The notes: generated by a model from the sequence alone, not told the origin. DNA of 10,980 bases from JAFNAG01 sp041501225 (GCA_041501225.1 JBGQNR010000217.1:1-10980); one strand, 5' to 3'. Numbered from the stretch's first letter, positions 1 through 8,068 are shown. Translations and numbers: made by a program.

Positions 1-136
1 CGGGCATCTGCGGCGTTGCCGCTCCTCGACGATGTCATCACATCGCCTGCGTCGCGGCGCCTTGCATCTGCCCGCCCGGCGCTCGCGCCAAAGTGTAAAC
101 GTTATTCATTGACAGGCCCTAAGAGAAGAGAACGAC

Positions 137-880
137 ATGAACGACATCGTCATCCAGACGGATAAGATCACGAAGACCTACGTAATCGGCACGAACGAGG
201 TACATGCCTTGAGTAATGTGGACTTGACCGTCACGCGGGGCGAGTTCGTGGCTATCATGGGCACCTCCGGCTCCGGAAAGTCGACGCTGATGAACCTCCT
301 CGGATGTCTCGATACGCCGACGTCGGGGTCGTACACGCTGGATGGCGTACGGGTCGACGGACTCGGGAAGAACGAGCTCGCGGCGATTCGCAACCAGAAG
401 CTTGGTTTTGTCTTTCAGGGATTCAACCTGCTGGCGCGGACGAGCGCAGTGGAGAACGTTGAGCTGCCGATGCTGTACGACCGCAGCGGCCGCAAACGGG
501 ACACCCGCGCGCTCGCCGTCGCGGCGCTGGAGCGCGTCGGACTCGGCAGCCGTCTCGATCACCAGCCGAGCGAGTTGTCCGGCGGTCAGCAACAGCGGGT
601 GGCCATCGCCCGAGCCCTCGTAACGGAGCCGGCACTCGTCCTGGCCGACGAGCCGACCGGCAACCTCGATACCCACACGACGATCGAGGTGATGGCGCTC
701 TTCCAGCAATTGAACGAGCAGGGAATCACGATCGTCGTCGTCACGCACGAGCCCGACGTAGCCGTCTACGCGACGCGCGTCGTCCAGTTGCGCGATGGCC
801 AGATTTGCCGCGACGCGCCGGTCACGAACCGGCAGAGCGCAGCCCGCGACCTGGAAGATCTCGACAGGAGTGTGGCATGA
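137..880 (+). CDS. ABC transporter ATP-binding protein, MacB/LolD type
   Basis: This is the cytoplasmic ATPase of an ABC exporter or mechanotransmission complex; ATP hydrolysis would drive the FtsX-type permease encoded next. The 247-residue protein has a complete nucleotide-binding domain: Walker A GTSGSGKST (about residues 42-50), Q-loop FVFQGFNLL (Gln94), signature LSGGQQQR (147-154), Walker B ALVLADEP (166-173) with D-loop GNLD, and H-loop His204 in VVTHEP. The length fits stand-alone LolD/MacB/YknY ATPases; MacB itself is fused to its permease. The start follows a purine-rich stretch (AGAGAAGAG) by about 5 nt. The stop overlaps the next start (ATGA, 877-880), showing translational coupling. 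The 136 bases before it hold no convincing gene, so an upstream adaptor gene can only be inferred from family context. The substrate (peptide, lipid, lipoprotein or drug) cannot be read from the sequence. Confidence 0.95.
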   Translation: MNDIVIQTDKITKTYVIGTNEVHALSNVDLTVTRGEFVAIMGTSGSGKSTLMNLLGCLDTPTSGSYTLDGVRVDGLGKNELAAIRNQKLGFVFQGFNLLARTSAVENVELPMLYDRSGRKRDTRALAVAALERVGLGSRLDHQPSELSGGQQQRVAIARALVTEPALVLADEPTGNLDTHTTIEVMALFQQLNEQGITIVVVTHEPDVAVYATRVVQLRDGQICRDAPVTNRQSAARDLEDLDRSVA

Positions 881-2094
881 AATCGACGACACTGATCCGC
901 CTCGCCGCGCAGAGCATCCTCAAGAACAAAATGCGGGCGATGCTGACGATGCTCGGGATCATCATCGGCGTAGCCGCCGTGATCGTCATGGTCGCCGTCG
1001 GCTACGGAGCTCGCTCACGGATTCACGAACAGATCAACAACCTCGGCACAAACATGATCGTCATCACGCCCGGTGCGAGCACCAGCGGCGGCGTGAGCCA
1101 GGGCGCCCAGGCATTCGCGACGCTGACGCTCGCGGATGCCGACAAGATCCGCAACGAGTCGCAGACCGTCGCGGCTGTTTCGCCTGTCATCGTCGGCCGC
1201 AGCCAGGTCATCGCGCCGGGCGGCAACTGGCGCACCATGATCAACGGCGTTGATACCGACTACCAAACGATCCGCGCCTGGCAGACAGACTCCGGCGCAT
1301 TCTTCGGACCCGATGACGTTCTCGCAGCGCGCAGCGTGGCTGTACTTGGCCGCACGGTCGCACAGCGCCTCTTTGCCGATAGCAACCCCGTCGGCCAGGA
1401 AATTCAGATTGCGGCACTCCGCTTCAAAGTAACGGGCGTCCTGGCGCCGAAGGGACAGACCGCGAGTGGCAACGATTCCGACGACGTGATCTTGATCCCC
1501 TACACGACCGCGTCGACCCGCCTCACGGGCAAACCCCGCATTCCGCAGATTCTCGCCAGCACCGCCTCGGAAGGCGACATCCCGGCTGCGCAGGACGAAA
1601 TCAACACGCTGCTACGTGAGTCGCATCACATCACCGGCGATGACGAGGATGATTTCACGGTCCGCAATCAGACCGACCTCGCCACCGCTGCAGAGAGCAG
1701 CACCCGCGTGATGACGCTGCTGATGGCGGCGATCGCATCGATCTCACTGCTGGTCGGCGGCATCGGCGTGATGAACATCATGCTGGTCTCGGTCACTGAG
1801 CGCACGCGTGAGATCGGCATTCGCCTCGCGCTCGGCGCGCGCGGCTCGGACGTGCTGATGCAGTTCCTCGTCGAGAGCATCGTGATGGGCGTTCTCGGCG
1901 GCATGGGCGGTCTCGTCCTCGGCATCACGAGCGCGAAGGTGCTCGCGCACTTCACGGGATGGGAAACGGCCATCTCGCCGCTCGTGATGATCATTGCCGT
2001 CGGCTTCTCGGGTGCGGTCGGCGTCTTCTTTGGCTACTACCCGGCGCAGAAAGCGGCAGCGCTGCATCCGATCGAGGCCTTGAGGTACGAGTGA
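877..2094 (+). CDS. MacB-like ABC transporter permease (FtsX domain)
   Basis: This is the inner-membrane subunit partnering the preceding ATPase. The start at 877 is chosen over an in-frame upstream one at 805 because AGGAG (866-870) lies 6 nt before it and the protein then begins MKSTTLIRLAAQSILKNKMR, the usual short cytoplasmic N-terminus. The 405-residue protein has the MacB layout: transmembrane segment 1 (about 21-44), a large periplasmic core (about 45-270), then three membrane segments (about 277-305, 327-352, 367-390). The stretch MNIMLVSVTERTREIGIRLA (from residue 299), followed by LGAR, is the cytoplasmic coupling signature of MacB-type permeases. The C-terminus, ending HPIEALRYE, is also typical. 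Overlap with the ATPase by 4 bases implies one transcript and a 2:2 complex. A periplasmic adaptor and an outer-membrane channel, if used, are not in the window. Confidence 0.95.
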   Translation: MKSTTLIRLAAQSILKNKMRAMLTMLGIIIGVAAVIVMVAVGYGARSRIHEQINNLGTNMIVITPGASTSGGVSQGAQAFATLTLADADKIRNESQTVAAVSPVIVGRSQVIAPGGNWRTMINGVDTDYQTIRAWQTDSGAFFGPDDVLAARSVAVLGRTVAQRLFADSNPVGQEIQIAALRFKVTGVLAPKGQTASGNDSDDVILIPYTTASTRLTGKPRIPQILASTASEGDIPAAQDEINTLLRESHHITGDDEDDFTVRNQTDLATAAESSTRVMTLLMAAIASISLLVGGIGVMNIMLVSVTERTREIGIRLALGARGSDVLMQFLVESIVMGVLGGMGGLVLGITSAKVLAHFTGWETAISPLVMIIAVGFSGAVGVFFGYYPAQKAAALHPIEALRYE

Positions 2095-2299
2095 GGGGGT
2101 TGCGTCGACATCCCGTTTCACAACAGATACAATACATTCGGCGGAAGACACGCCGATCGTTTTACGTCAATGCCTGCGGCCCGCTCCAAAACGGACTATG
2201 CCGTGCGGGTAATCCCGCGCGACGATGGCGTTGGGGTTCCTGTCATCACCAATAAATCAATTCAAGGGAGTCATGACCTCCCACACGACACACAGTGGC

Positions 2300-2533
2300 T
2301 TATCGGGCTTTCAAGGTTGAGCGCCAATTGGACCACAGCTGCGACAGCCATACCCAAAGGATACGATCAGATACGCGCAGGCGTGGCCGCTTTTGGGAAG
2401 ACCTTCGGACCATGTTGATTTCGTGCCGCAGAGCCAGGATCTCCGCCTGGAGGGCGATGCGGGATCGAAAGCTGACGAGGAGGGTTGAAATCAATGAAAC
2501 CAGCACACTATTCATGGATCTGAAGGCTAACAA
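2300..2533 (-). pseudogene. Truncated IS3-like/integrase-core transposase, N-terminal part only
   Basis: The 77-residue frame contains SRIALQAEILALRHEINMVR (about 24-43) and, in the second half, RPRLRVSDRILWVWLSQLWS, then NWRS. From memory this matches the N-terminal segment of acidobacterial integrase-core (rve, DDE-type) transposases, whose consensus runs roughly ALQLEILALRHQ, then DRLLWVWLSRLW, then W-S-A-L. Those proteins are about 340-380 residues long. Here the frame stops right after NWRSTLKAR, so the whole catalytic DDE domain is missing. A KPD triplet in the next frame (family V-K-P-D/E-T) hints at a small deletion plus frameshift at the break, but nothing recognisable follows. It cannot be active alone. 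It lies about 150 bp upstream of tRNA-Arg on the opposite strand. The family call is from recognition of the motif, not from an alignment. Confidence 0.7.
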
Positions 2534-2637
2534 CCGAATCCCGTAAGTGCGACAATTTCAATCTGGACCCAATTTTCAGCAACGACAGGGATTATTAAGA
2601 ATGGCACAAAAACGGCACAACCACCATTTTCCAAGGG

Positions 2638-2667
2638 TTGACGGGGGTGGCCGATTCGTGCAACTAT
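2638..2667 (+). promoter_or_regulatory. Possible sigma-70 promoter of tRNA-Arg
   Basis: TTGACG (2638-2643) matches the -35 consensus at 5 of 6 bases. After an 18-base spacer AACTAT (2662-2667) is a poor -10 match (3 of 6). Transcription would begin near 2674, leaving about 10 leader bases before the tRNA at 2685. Position and the strong -35 box favour it; the -10 box is weak. Confidence 0.4.
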
Positions 2668-2684
2668 TGTTCTCTCAATTGGAT

Positions 2685-2761
<77 letters not shown>

Positions 2762-2894
2762 CCTCCAGGTCAATTGCCGCACCACTGCCTAATTTTAAAA
2801 CTAATGATCGTATGCCCAGCCCGTGTAAGATGACTTCGACACCAAGATTTATGATCCCACGCTTGCAGGGGATAGGGCAGCGGAGCGGATACCG

Positions 2895-5369
2895 ATGACG
2901 ATATTCAATGCTCATCAGCAGGCGAACTCAGGCCTCGGCATTCGAGCCGGCGGTTGGGTCTCAGGCTTGTGGCATGATGTCCTGCAAGCAGCGCGAATGA
3001 TGCGCAGGAATGCCGCTTTTTCGCTGCTCGCCATCTCGACTCTGGCGCTCGGCATAGGTCTGACAACCGCAATGTTTTCCGTGCTCAACGGCACACTGTG
3101 GCACCCGCTCCCCTTTCCAGACCCGGATCGCCTGGTGTTTGTTCGTGGGGCGATCTCCTATCCGACGCTGATGAATTGGTCCGAGGCCAACCACGCGTTC
3201 GATGGCGTGGCCGGCTATCGGAACAAGCGCTATACGCTCACCGGCATCGGTGAGGCTGCTTCACTCAGGGCGACCGTTTCTTCGGGCTCGTTGTTCTCGG
3301 TGCTGGAGGCACAGGCAGCCCGCGGCCGTGCGCTGACGCGCGCCGACGATGCGTCCGGCGCCAGGCCCGTCGTCATCGGTGATGCCGCATGGAGAGCGGT
3401 CTTTGGCGCTGAGCCCGACATTCTCGGGAAGACCATCTATCTGAACCGCGTTCCGTTTGTCGTTATCGGTGTGATGCCGCCCGGGTTCCAGTTTCCGACC
3501 CGAATGGATCGCATTGACCTCTATACCACGGTTGCGGCCGACCTTCAGACCGACCGGCGGCAGGCTGAAAAATCCTACCCCCGTGATCTGCAGGCGATTG
3601 CACGCCTGAAACCGGCCGCGACACTTGCGCAGGCGCAGGCCGAGATGTTCACCCTGGCTGCAGCAAGCACTCCGGAGCGTGCGAATCGAAACATCGATCG
3701 AGAGGGACTGGTTGTGCCGCTGGCCGTCGAAGTATCCGGCTCACTTGCATCCCCGCTCACGGTGTTGACCTATGCCATTGCCTGCGTATTGATCATTGCC
3801 TGCGTGACCGTCGCGGTTCTTGCCCTGATTCGGGTAAATGCCCGGCGGGGAGAACTGGCGACCAGGCTGGCTCTGGGCGCAACACGCGCACAAATTGCCC
3901 GCCAACTGCTCGTAGAGGGCGTGTTGATCGCGCTGGCGGGCGCGGCTGCGGGGGTTGTGCTCGCCTTTTTGTCCACTGGGCCTCTCCTTCTTGCTGCGGG
4001 GCCGGATCTCGCGTCGGTTGCACGGGTTCAATTCGACTTCCGCGTCCTCGGAATCTCACTCCTGGTCAGTCTGGCGACCGCTGCCGGATTCGGCATGATT
4101 CCGGCCTTTATGGGCGCAAGAACCCGATGGCCGCAGCTCAGCCGCGATGCGCCCGGCACTGGGCGGCGCGCCCATGCATCGGCAGTGAGATTGCTCCTGG
4201 TCACCGCTGAAATCGCGATCACTGTGACTTTGCTTGCGGCTTCCATCAGCCTGCTGCAGGCCTACCTGACCCTCAAGCGTGTGGACCCGGGCTTTGATGT
4301 TACCGAGGTGTTGACATTCCGGATCGACCTTTCCGATGCCCTGTACACGCCGCCGCAGCAAGTCGACTTCTTTGAACGGGTGCGCAGCGATGTGAAGGCG
4401 CTGCCCGGCGTGAAGTCGACCGCGTTCACCGCGCTGTTGCCATTTGGTGAGCTCCGGTACACGATCCGGTTCGATGTTCCGGGCCATGGGAGCGGCGACG
4501 GGCGTTCTGCAGGAACGGAAGTTAATCTGGTCAGCCCGGGATTTTTTCAGGCCATGGGCACTCCCATGCTCAGTGGCCGCGATTTCGCTCCCGCCGACGT
4601 CCTCGGACACCCCCGGGTTGCGATCATCAGCCATGATCTGGCGAATCGATACTTCCCGGGAGAGAACCCGATCGGCCGCGTCGTCGACGCAGGTTTTGGA
4701 CCCGGGGGCTCGGCCAATCCAATGCTGCTGATCGTCGGCGTTGCCGGCAACGTTCACAATGGTACATTGGCGGCGCCAGCCGATCCTCAGCTCTATGTGC
4801 CCTTCAGCCAGTCGCCGATGATTGCATCGACGACGTTTGTGGTGCGCCTCTCCCAGACGGATCCCGGAGCGACCCTGGCCGCTATCCGGCAGCGCGTGCG
4901 GGAAATCAACCCTGCCGTTCCGATCGTCAATGTTAAGCCGCTTGCAGACTACGTGAATGCCTCGCTGTTGCAGCCGCGGTTCAACACGCTCCTCATCAGC
5001 GTGTTTGCCGCCGCCGCCATATTCCTTGCAATGGCCGGACTCTATGCGGTGGTGTCTTACTCCGTGCTGCGGCGCCGGCGCGAATTCTCAATTCGCCGCG
5101 CGCTCGGTGCCACGGAACGGAGGATTGCGTGGCTGGTCATCCGACAAGGACTCCTCGCGATTGTCCCGGGCATTGCGCTGGGACTCGGAGGAGCGCTGGC
5201 CGCGAATCGGTTGCTGGAGAGTGTTCTCTATGGGATTCGCCCCAATCCGCCTCTCACTCTGCTGCTGGCTTCCACAATTGCCGCAGCGGTTTCTCTGTCG
5301 GCCCTCTGGCAGCCTGCCCGCGCAGCAAGCGACGATGATCTCCGCGTAACTTTGCAGTCCGACGCATAG
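2895..5369 (+). CDS. ADOP-family duplicated FtsX/MacB-like permease
   Basis: This large inner-membrane protein (824 residues) is built of two MacB-like halves. Half one has membrane segment 1 (about 41-65, after DVLQAARMMRRNAAFSLLAI), a periplasmic core (about 70-285) and segments near 290-313, 339-363 and 383-404. Half two repeats the plan, with segments near 431-453, 696-722, 751-771 and 787-804. The coupling motif appears twice: RLALGATR (324-331) and RRALGATER (734-742). This is the layout of acidobacterial duplicated orphan permeases (ADOP), which usually lack an adjacent ATPase, as here. The start at 2895 follows GGAG (2882-2885) by 9 nt. Oddities: the N-terminal helical domain that many ADOPs carry before the first segment is absent or reduced to about 25 unrelated residues. 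The usual C-terminal PARRAAxxDPxxALR tail has become QPARAASDDDLRVTLQSDA. Substrate unknown; it might borrow an ATPase such as the one at 137-880, but that is speculation. Confidence 0.92.
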   Translation: MTIFNAHQQANSGLGIRAGGWVSGLWHDVLQAARMMRRNAAFSLLAISTLALGIGLTTAMFSVLNGTLWHPLPFPDPDRLVFVRGAISYPTLMNWSEANHAFDGVAGYRNKRYTLTGIGEAASLRATVSSGSLFSVLEAQAARGRALTRADDASGARPVVIGDAAWRAVFGAEPDILGKTIYLNRVPFVVIGVMPPGFQFPTRMDRIDLYTTVAADLQTDRRQAEKSYPRDLQAIARLKPAATLAQAQAEMFTLAAASTPERANRNIDREGLVVPLAVEVSGSLASPLTVLTYAIACVLIIACVTVAVLALIRVNARRGELATRLALGATRAQIARQLLVEGVLIALAGAAAGVVLAFLSTGPLLLAAGPDLASVARVQFDFRVLGISLLVSLATAAGFGMIPAFMGARTRWPQLSRDAPGTGRRAHASAVRLLLVTAEIAITVTLLAASISLLQAYLTLKRVDPGFDVTEVLTFRIDLSDALYTPPQQVDFFERVRSDVKALPGVKSTAFTALLPFGELRYTIRFDVPGHGSGDGRSAGTEVNLVSPGFFQAMGTPMLSGRDFAPADVLGHPRVAIISHDLANRYFPGENPIGRVVDAGFGPGGSANPMLLIVGVAGNVHNGTLAAPADPQLYVPFSQSPMIASTTFVVRLSQTDPGATLAAIRQRVREINPAVPIVNVKPLADYVNASLLQPRFNTLLISVFAAAAIFLAMAGLYAVVSYSVLRRRREFSIRRALGATERRIAWLVIRQGLLAIVPGIALGLGGALAANRLLESVLYGIRPNPPLTLLLASTIAAAVSLSALWQPARAASDDDLRVTLQSDA

Positions 5370-5379
5370 CCAACTGTCG

Positions 5380-5474
5380 GGTTCGAGAACAGGCGAACCG
5401 ACAGGTAGGCCCCGGCCGCCGGACGGGGCTTGGGACCTGATGATACTGGAATCTGTGCGCCGTGCGGCGCACAG
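5380..5474. repeat. Compound hairpin repeat, copy A
   Basis: Three hairpins lie in series between the converging ADOP and DsbA-like genes. They are GGTTCG/CGAACC (5380-5385, 5394-5399), a GC-rich hairpin inside 5405-5432 (GCCCCG paired with CGGGGC), and a perfect 9-bp stem CTGTGCGCC/GGCGCACAG with a GTGC loop (5453-5474). The 5405-5432 block is identical to 6268-6295 at 27 of 28 bases, the block 5457-5470 is identical to 6320-6333, and the spacer between blocks is 24 bases in both copies. On the minus strand it starts about 10 bases after the DsbA-like stop codon. It could act as a transcript 3' structure between convergent genes, or be a REP-like dispersed repeat. There is no T-run of a classic terminator. 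Confidence 0.8.
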
Positions 5475-5484
5475 CGCTCAGATG

Positions 5485-6231
5485 TCAAGGTACATTTTGC
5501 TTCAGAAGACGGTCGAGAAAATCCTTCAGTGTGTTGTAGGTGACCCAGCCTGCCACTCGCTGCTGAGGGCCCATCTGAGGATTGATGAAAAAGGTCGGCG
5601 TGGAAGTGATATCGCGGCTCTGCCCGAGCAGAACCTCATCCTGCACAGCAGAATCTATTGCCGGATCCGCCGCCAGATTTCCGATGCGCACCAGTTCCGT
5701 CGGTTCCAGCACTTTTGCCAGCACCGCTTCAATATTGCCGTCCAGGGACCATTGTGCTTGATCCGTATAGAGCGCATCGTTTACCCGCAGCCACCGATCC
5801 CTGCCGATCCGCGCTGCAGCGAGTGCAAAACGCGCGGCTTTGCGGGCGAACGGATGCATCTCCAGCGGGAAATCGTGATAGACGATGTAAATCTTATTAA
5901 TCTTGTTTGTGTTGGTGTATTCGGCGATCAAGGGCTTTAGAGTAGCCAGGTAAAATTCACGGCAGTTAGGGCACTGATAGTCCGAGAACACTTCGATTTT
6001 GATCGGAGCCCCGCGTTCGCCGCCGAGGAAGAGTTCATCCGGCGCATCGATTCTGGCCTGACGGGGCGCGGCTGGAGTGCCGGGACTGCCTAGCGCTTGA
6101 TTAGGCTGGTGATCAGCTCCTGGCTTCGCAGCCTGATCCGCAGGCGGCTTGCTTTGACAACTGCTGCATTGCCAGACCATATAGATGATCGCGACTAGCA
6201 ACCAGAGCTGGTGATTCCTATTCCATGCCAT
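5485..6231 (-). CDS. Membrane-anchored DsbA/thioredoxin-like thiol-disulfide protein
   Basis: This is probably an extracytoplasmic thiol oxidoreductase of the DsbA/BdbD-like (Thioredoxin_4) class. With the start at 6231 the protein has 248 residues: a hydrophobic N-terminal segment (about 8-24, LWLLVAIIYMVWQC), a Pro/Ala/Gln-rich linker (about 26-62), then a thioredoxin fold. The active site is CPNC (Cys87, Cys90) in SDYQCPNCREFY, followed by the helical insert and the cis-Pro loop STPTFF (Pro212). The start is chosen because AGGAGAGG (6235-6242) lies just before it; an in-frame extension to 6315 would translate a dispersed repeat and is rejected. Two extra cysteines (Cys22, Cys25) close the hydrophobic segment; Cys25 is a poor lipobox match, so lipoprotein status is open. 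Residues about 106-119 (TNTNKINKIYIVYH) are AT-rich in DNA and unusual for the family. The partner and direction of redox action are not shown. Confidence 0.85.
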   Translation of the reverse strand: MAWNRNHQLWLLVAIIYMVWQCSSCQSKPPADQAAKPGADHQPNQALGSPGTPAAPRQARIDAPDELFLGGERGAPIKIEVFSDYQCPNCREFYLATLKPLIAEYTNTNKINKIYIVYHDFPLEMHPFARKAARFALAAARIGRDRWLRVNDALYTDQAQWSLDGNIEAVLAKVLEPTELVRIGNLAADPAIDSAVQDEVLLGQSRDITSTPTFFINPQMGPQQRVAGWVTYNTLKDFLDRLLKQNVP

Positions 6232-6253
6232 CCACCTCTCCTCTTCGAAAAGT

Positions 6254-6333
6254 CTCGCACTCAGCGAGTAGGCCCCGGCCGCCGGCCGGGGCTTGAGGTC
6301 GAACAAACTTGCCAACTGAGCGCCGTGCGGCGC
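6254..6333. repeat. Compound hairpin repeat, copy B
   Basis: This is a second copy of the element at 5380-5474, in the same orientation. It contains CTCGC/GCGAG (6254-6258, 6264-6268), a perfect hairpin of GCCCCGGCC with GGCCGGGGC inside 6268-6295, and GCGCCGTGCGGCGC (6320-6333). On the minus strand it begins 19 bases after the stop codon of the M49-like gene and ends just before the ribosome site of the DsbA-like gene. The first hairpin differs in sequence from copy A but keeps a stem, which suggests that structure rather than sequence is retained there. It may shape mRNA ends between the two genes. Confidence 0.8.
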
Positions 6334-6352
6334 CCGGCGCCCACCTACCCTG

Positions 6353-8068
6353 TTACTGCGGCGAATTCTTGGGCGCCCCTGCCAGCAACCGCTCCGCTGT
6401 CGTGAACTTCGGCTCGATGTCGATTGGAATGCTCTTCAGCTTGTCCAGCGCACGCTGGATCTCCGGTCGGAGGACGGCCAGCCTCTTCATCAGGTCCTGA
6501 GCCTTTGTGTAATTCCCCTCGGCCTCGAGCGTCAGGATTTCGCGTGTGAGAGCGGTGACCCCCTCCTTGATCCTGGCCGGATTCACGGCGAAGGTGCCGT
6601 CTGGAACGACCTTGAACGCGCCAAAATCGAGGAGATAGTTGAGCTGGATCGCGATGCCTTTGCCATGGGCCTCGGAGAGGCCGAAGCGGATCGAGCGGAA
6701 CGAGGAAGCCAGGAAGGTGTCGTACACGGTCTGCCCCAAGGTCTTGTCGAGCACTCCCTTGTCGATCAGATACTGGAGTGCCAACAGTCCTGAGATATCG
6801 GCTTTGGCTTCCTCGATCGTGCTATAGCAGTCTTTGAGTTCCTGCCGCACCGTTGTCGTGCGGGTGCCGACATGAATTTCATGCGGGCCCAGCCCGTGCA
6901 TCAGTTCATGCATCACGGTGTGCGTGAAAAACGCATCGAAGGCGACGTTCTTCTGGTCCGCGGGAGATAGCACGATCCGGGATATGGGCACGAGCGCGAT
7001 GCGGAACTTGGCGTCCTGCACGTTCTTGAGCATGACGCGCTTGGCGCCCTTTTCCTTGACCACACGTTCATCATTCGGGAGATTAAAGGCGGCGGTCTGA
7101 ACGCCGCGGTTCCCGTCGCCCGCGGCCAGGATTTCGTTGACGACTCGGATCGGTGCAAGCCCGCCGAGTTTCGGATTTCGATATTTCGGATCGATGGGCA
7201 GATTATTCTCTATGTCCTGCAGCTGCGCTCCGAGCTTGGCCAGTTTGGCGGTCTCCGCGTCATCGCGGATCGTGATGAAGGCTTCAAATGCCGCCTTGGC
7301 GTTGAACCACTCGTCCTCATACACCTCGTACGGCCCGATGGTCGGCTCGATGCTGGCATCCAGCTCCATCCAGGCGATATCGCTGGCGTAATAGTCGTTG
7401 CTCAGAAGGGCGTCCGCCCGGCTCGTGAGGTAAGCCTTGAGCGTCGGCTGGGAAGTGAGAGAAGCCGCTTCGCGCAGCAGCTTTGCGGCCTGGGCGAGTT
7501 CCGTCGGGTACTCCGCACTGTAAGGAACGACGGCAAAGCCTGGTTTGCCGGCTGCCGGCCGCCGGATCACAGTAAAAAACCCGGTGGCACGTGCCCGTTC
7601 GGTTTCGGACAACGTTTTTAGCCAGGTTTCTATTGCGGCCTTGGTGGCTCCGGACGGATAGAAATTTGCACCTTCGGGCTTCTTGGGGGCGCCCGGTATG
7701 AAAGGGGTATAGCTGTCAAGCCGGGACCATGGCCCCTTATTGATCAGGAAATAGTGGAGACGCGCCTTGCCCAGGGGGGAGTTGTCTTTCTGCAGTTGGG
7801 ACTGCATGTTCTCGTTGCCGGACCAGACCTGGCGAAGAAACAGCGTATCCATAATCAGTCCTGCTTCCACCATCTTGGCCAGGGCCTTTTGTTCGCTGCT
7901 GGGCAGACGGGAGATGTCGGCACTGACCTCCACGGGTGCGAACCTGGGCGTCATTGCCTGCAGCTCGGCCAAATCGGGCATGGCAGCCTCCTGCGAGGAA
8001 AGTTGGACCGCGGTGCCTGCTACGAGCACCGCCAGGCATAACAGCAAGAAGACCCATTTTCTATTCAC
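6353..8068 (-). CDS. Exported M49-like (dipeptidyl-peptidase III type) zinc peptidase
   Basis: This is a predicted zinc metallopeptidase secreted to the periplasm. The chosen start is GTG at 8068, after GAGG (8075-8078) with a 6-base gap; it gives 571 residues beginning with a classic signal peptide (NRKWVFLLLCLAVLVAGTAV). The in-frame ATG at 8227 would bury that signal behind 53 unrelated residues. Catalytic features are His387-Glu388-Leu-Met-His391 in HTVMHELMHGLGPHE and EEAKAD (about 419-424), supplying the third zinc ligand. GPYEVYEDEWFNAKAAFEAF (from about residue 245) resembles the conserved GPYEVY region of M49 proteins. Classical DPP III has HEXXGH, with three residues between the histidine ligands' flanks; here it is a plain HEXXH, as in a bacterial subgroup I recall with HGLGP after it. 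Such proteins are sometimes named Nudix-like or DPP3-family. The substrate is unknown. It is 197 bases downstream of waaA, so it may have its own promoter. Confidence 0.78.
   Translation of the reverse strand: MNRKWVFLLLCLAVLVAGTAVQLSSQEAAMPDLAELQAMTPRFAPVEVSADISRLPSSEQKALAKMVEAGLIMDTLFLRQVWSGNENMQSQLQKDNSPLGKARLHYFLINKGPWSRLDSYTPFIPGAPKKPEGANFYPSGATKAAIETWLKTLSETERARATGFFTVIRRPAAGKPGFAVVPYSAEYPTELAQAAKLLREAASLTSQPTLKAYLTSRADALLSNDYYASDIAWMELDASIEPTIGPYEVYEDEWFNAKAAFEAFITIRDDAETAKLAKLGAQLQDIENNLPIDPKYRNPKLGGLAPIRVVNEILAAGDGNRGVQTAAFNLPNDERVVKEKGAKRVMLKNVQDAKFRIALVPISRIVLSPADQKNVAFDAFFTHTVMHELMHGLGPHEIHVGTRTTTVRQELKDCYSTIEEAKADISGLLALQYLIDKGVLDKTLGQTVYDTFLASSFRSIRFGLSEAHGKGIAIQLNYLLDFGAFKVVPDGTFAVNPARIKEGVTALTREILTLEAEGNYTKAQDLMKRLAVLRPEIQRALDKLKSIPIDIEPKFTTAERLLAGAPKNSPQ

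Larger units (their letters stand above)
2095..2684. other. Stretch without an intact gene, with transposase remnant
   Basis: No intact gene is supported in these 590 bases between the permease stop and tRNA-Arg. Open frames here lack ribosome sites and family features. Visible items are a hairpin at 2203-2220 (GTGCGGG, loop TAAT, CCCGCGC; one G-T pair, no T-run, so not a clear terminator), a near-palindrome at 2266-2282 (GGGAG, TCATGAC, CTCCC), the transposase remnant at 2300-2533 on the minus strand, and a probable tRNA promoter just before 2685. The stretch is more AT-rich and less ordered than the flanking genes, which fits a decayed insertion site beside a tRNA gene. Confidence 0.6.

Noticed and set aside
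109..114. TTGACA as a -35 box for the ABC operon
   Set aside because: The -10 box would fall on the ribosome site and start codon at 137, with no TATAAT-like sequence there.
1..118. C-terminal end of an adaptor (membrane fusion) protein
   Set aside because: Two plus-strand frames stay open here to stops near 95 and 112 and a third runs on, but none shows a recognisable adaptor C-terminus.
119..892. Minus-strand open frame of 257 codons
   Set aside because: Antisense shadow of the ABC ATPase gene; no recognisable domain.
5440..5940. Plus-strand open frame of 166 codons
   Set aside because: Antisense to the DsbA-like gene and starting inside a hairpin repeat.
6232..6315. N-terminal extension of the DsbA-like protein
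   Set aside because: These 28 codons translate repeat copy B. A similar PRPAAGAY peptide appears in the frame across copy A, showing it is repeat-derived; the strong ribosome site favours the start at 6231.
5380..6333. CRISPR array
   Set aside because: Only two repeat units 863 bases apart with a full gene between them; no regular spacers.
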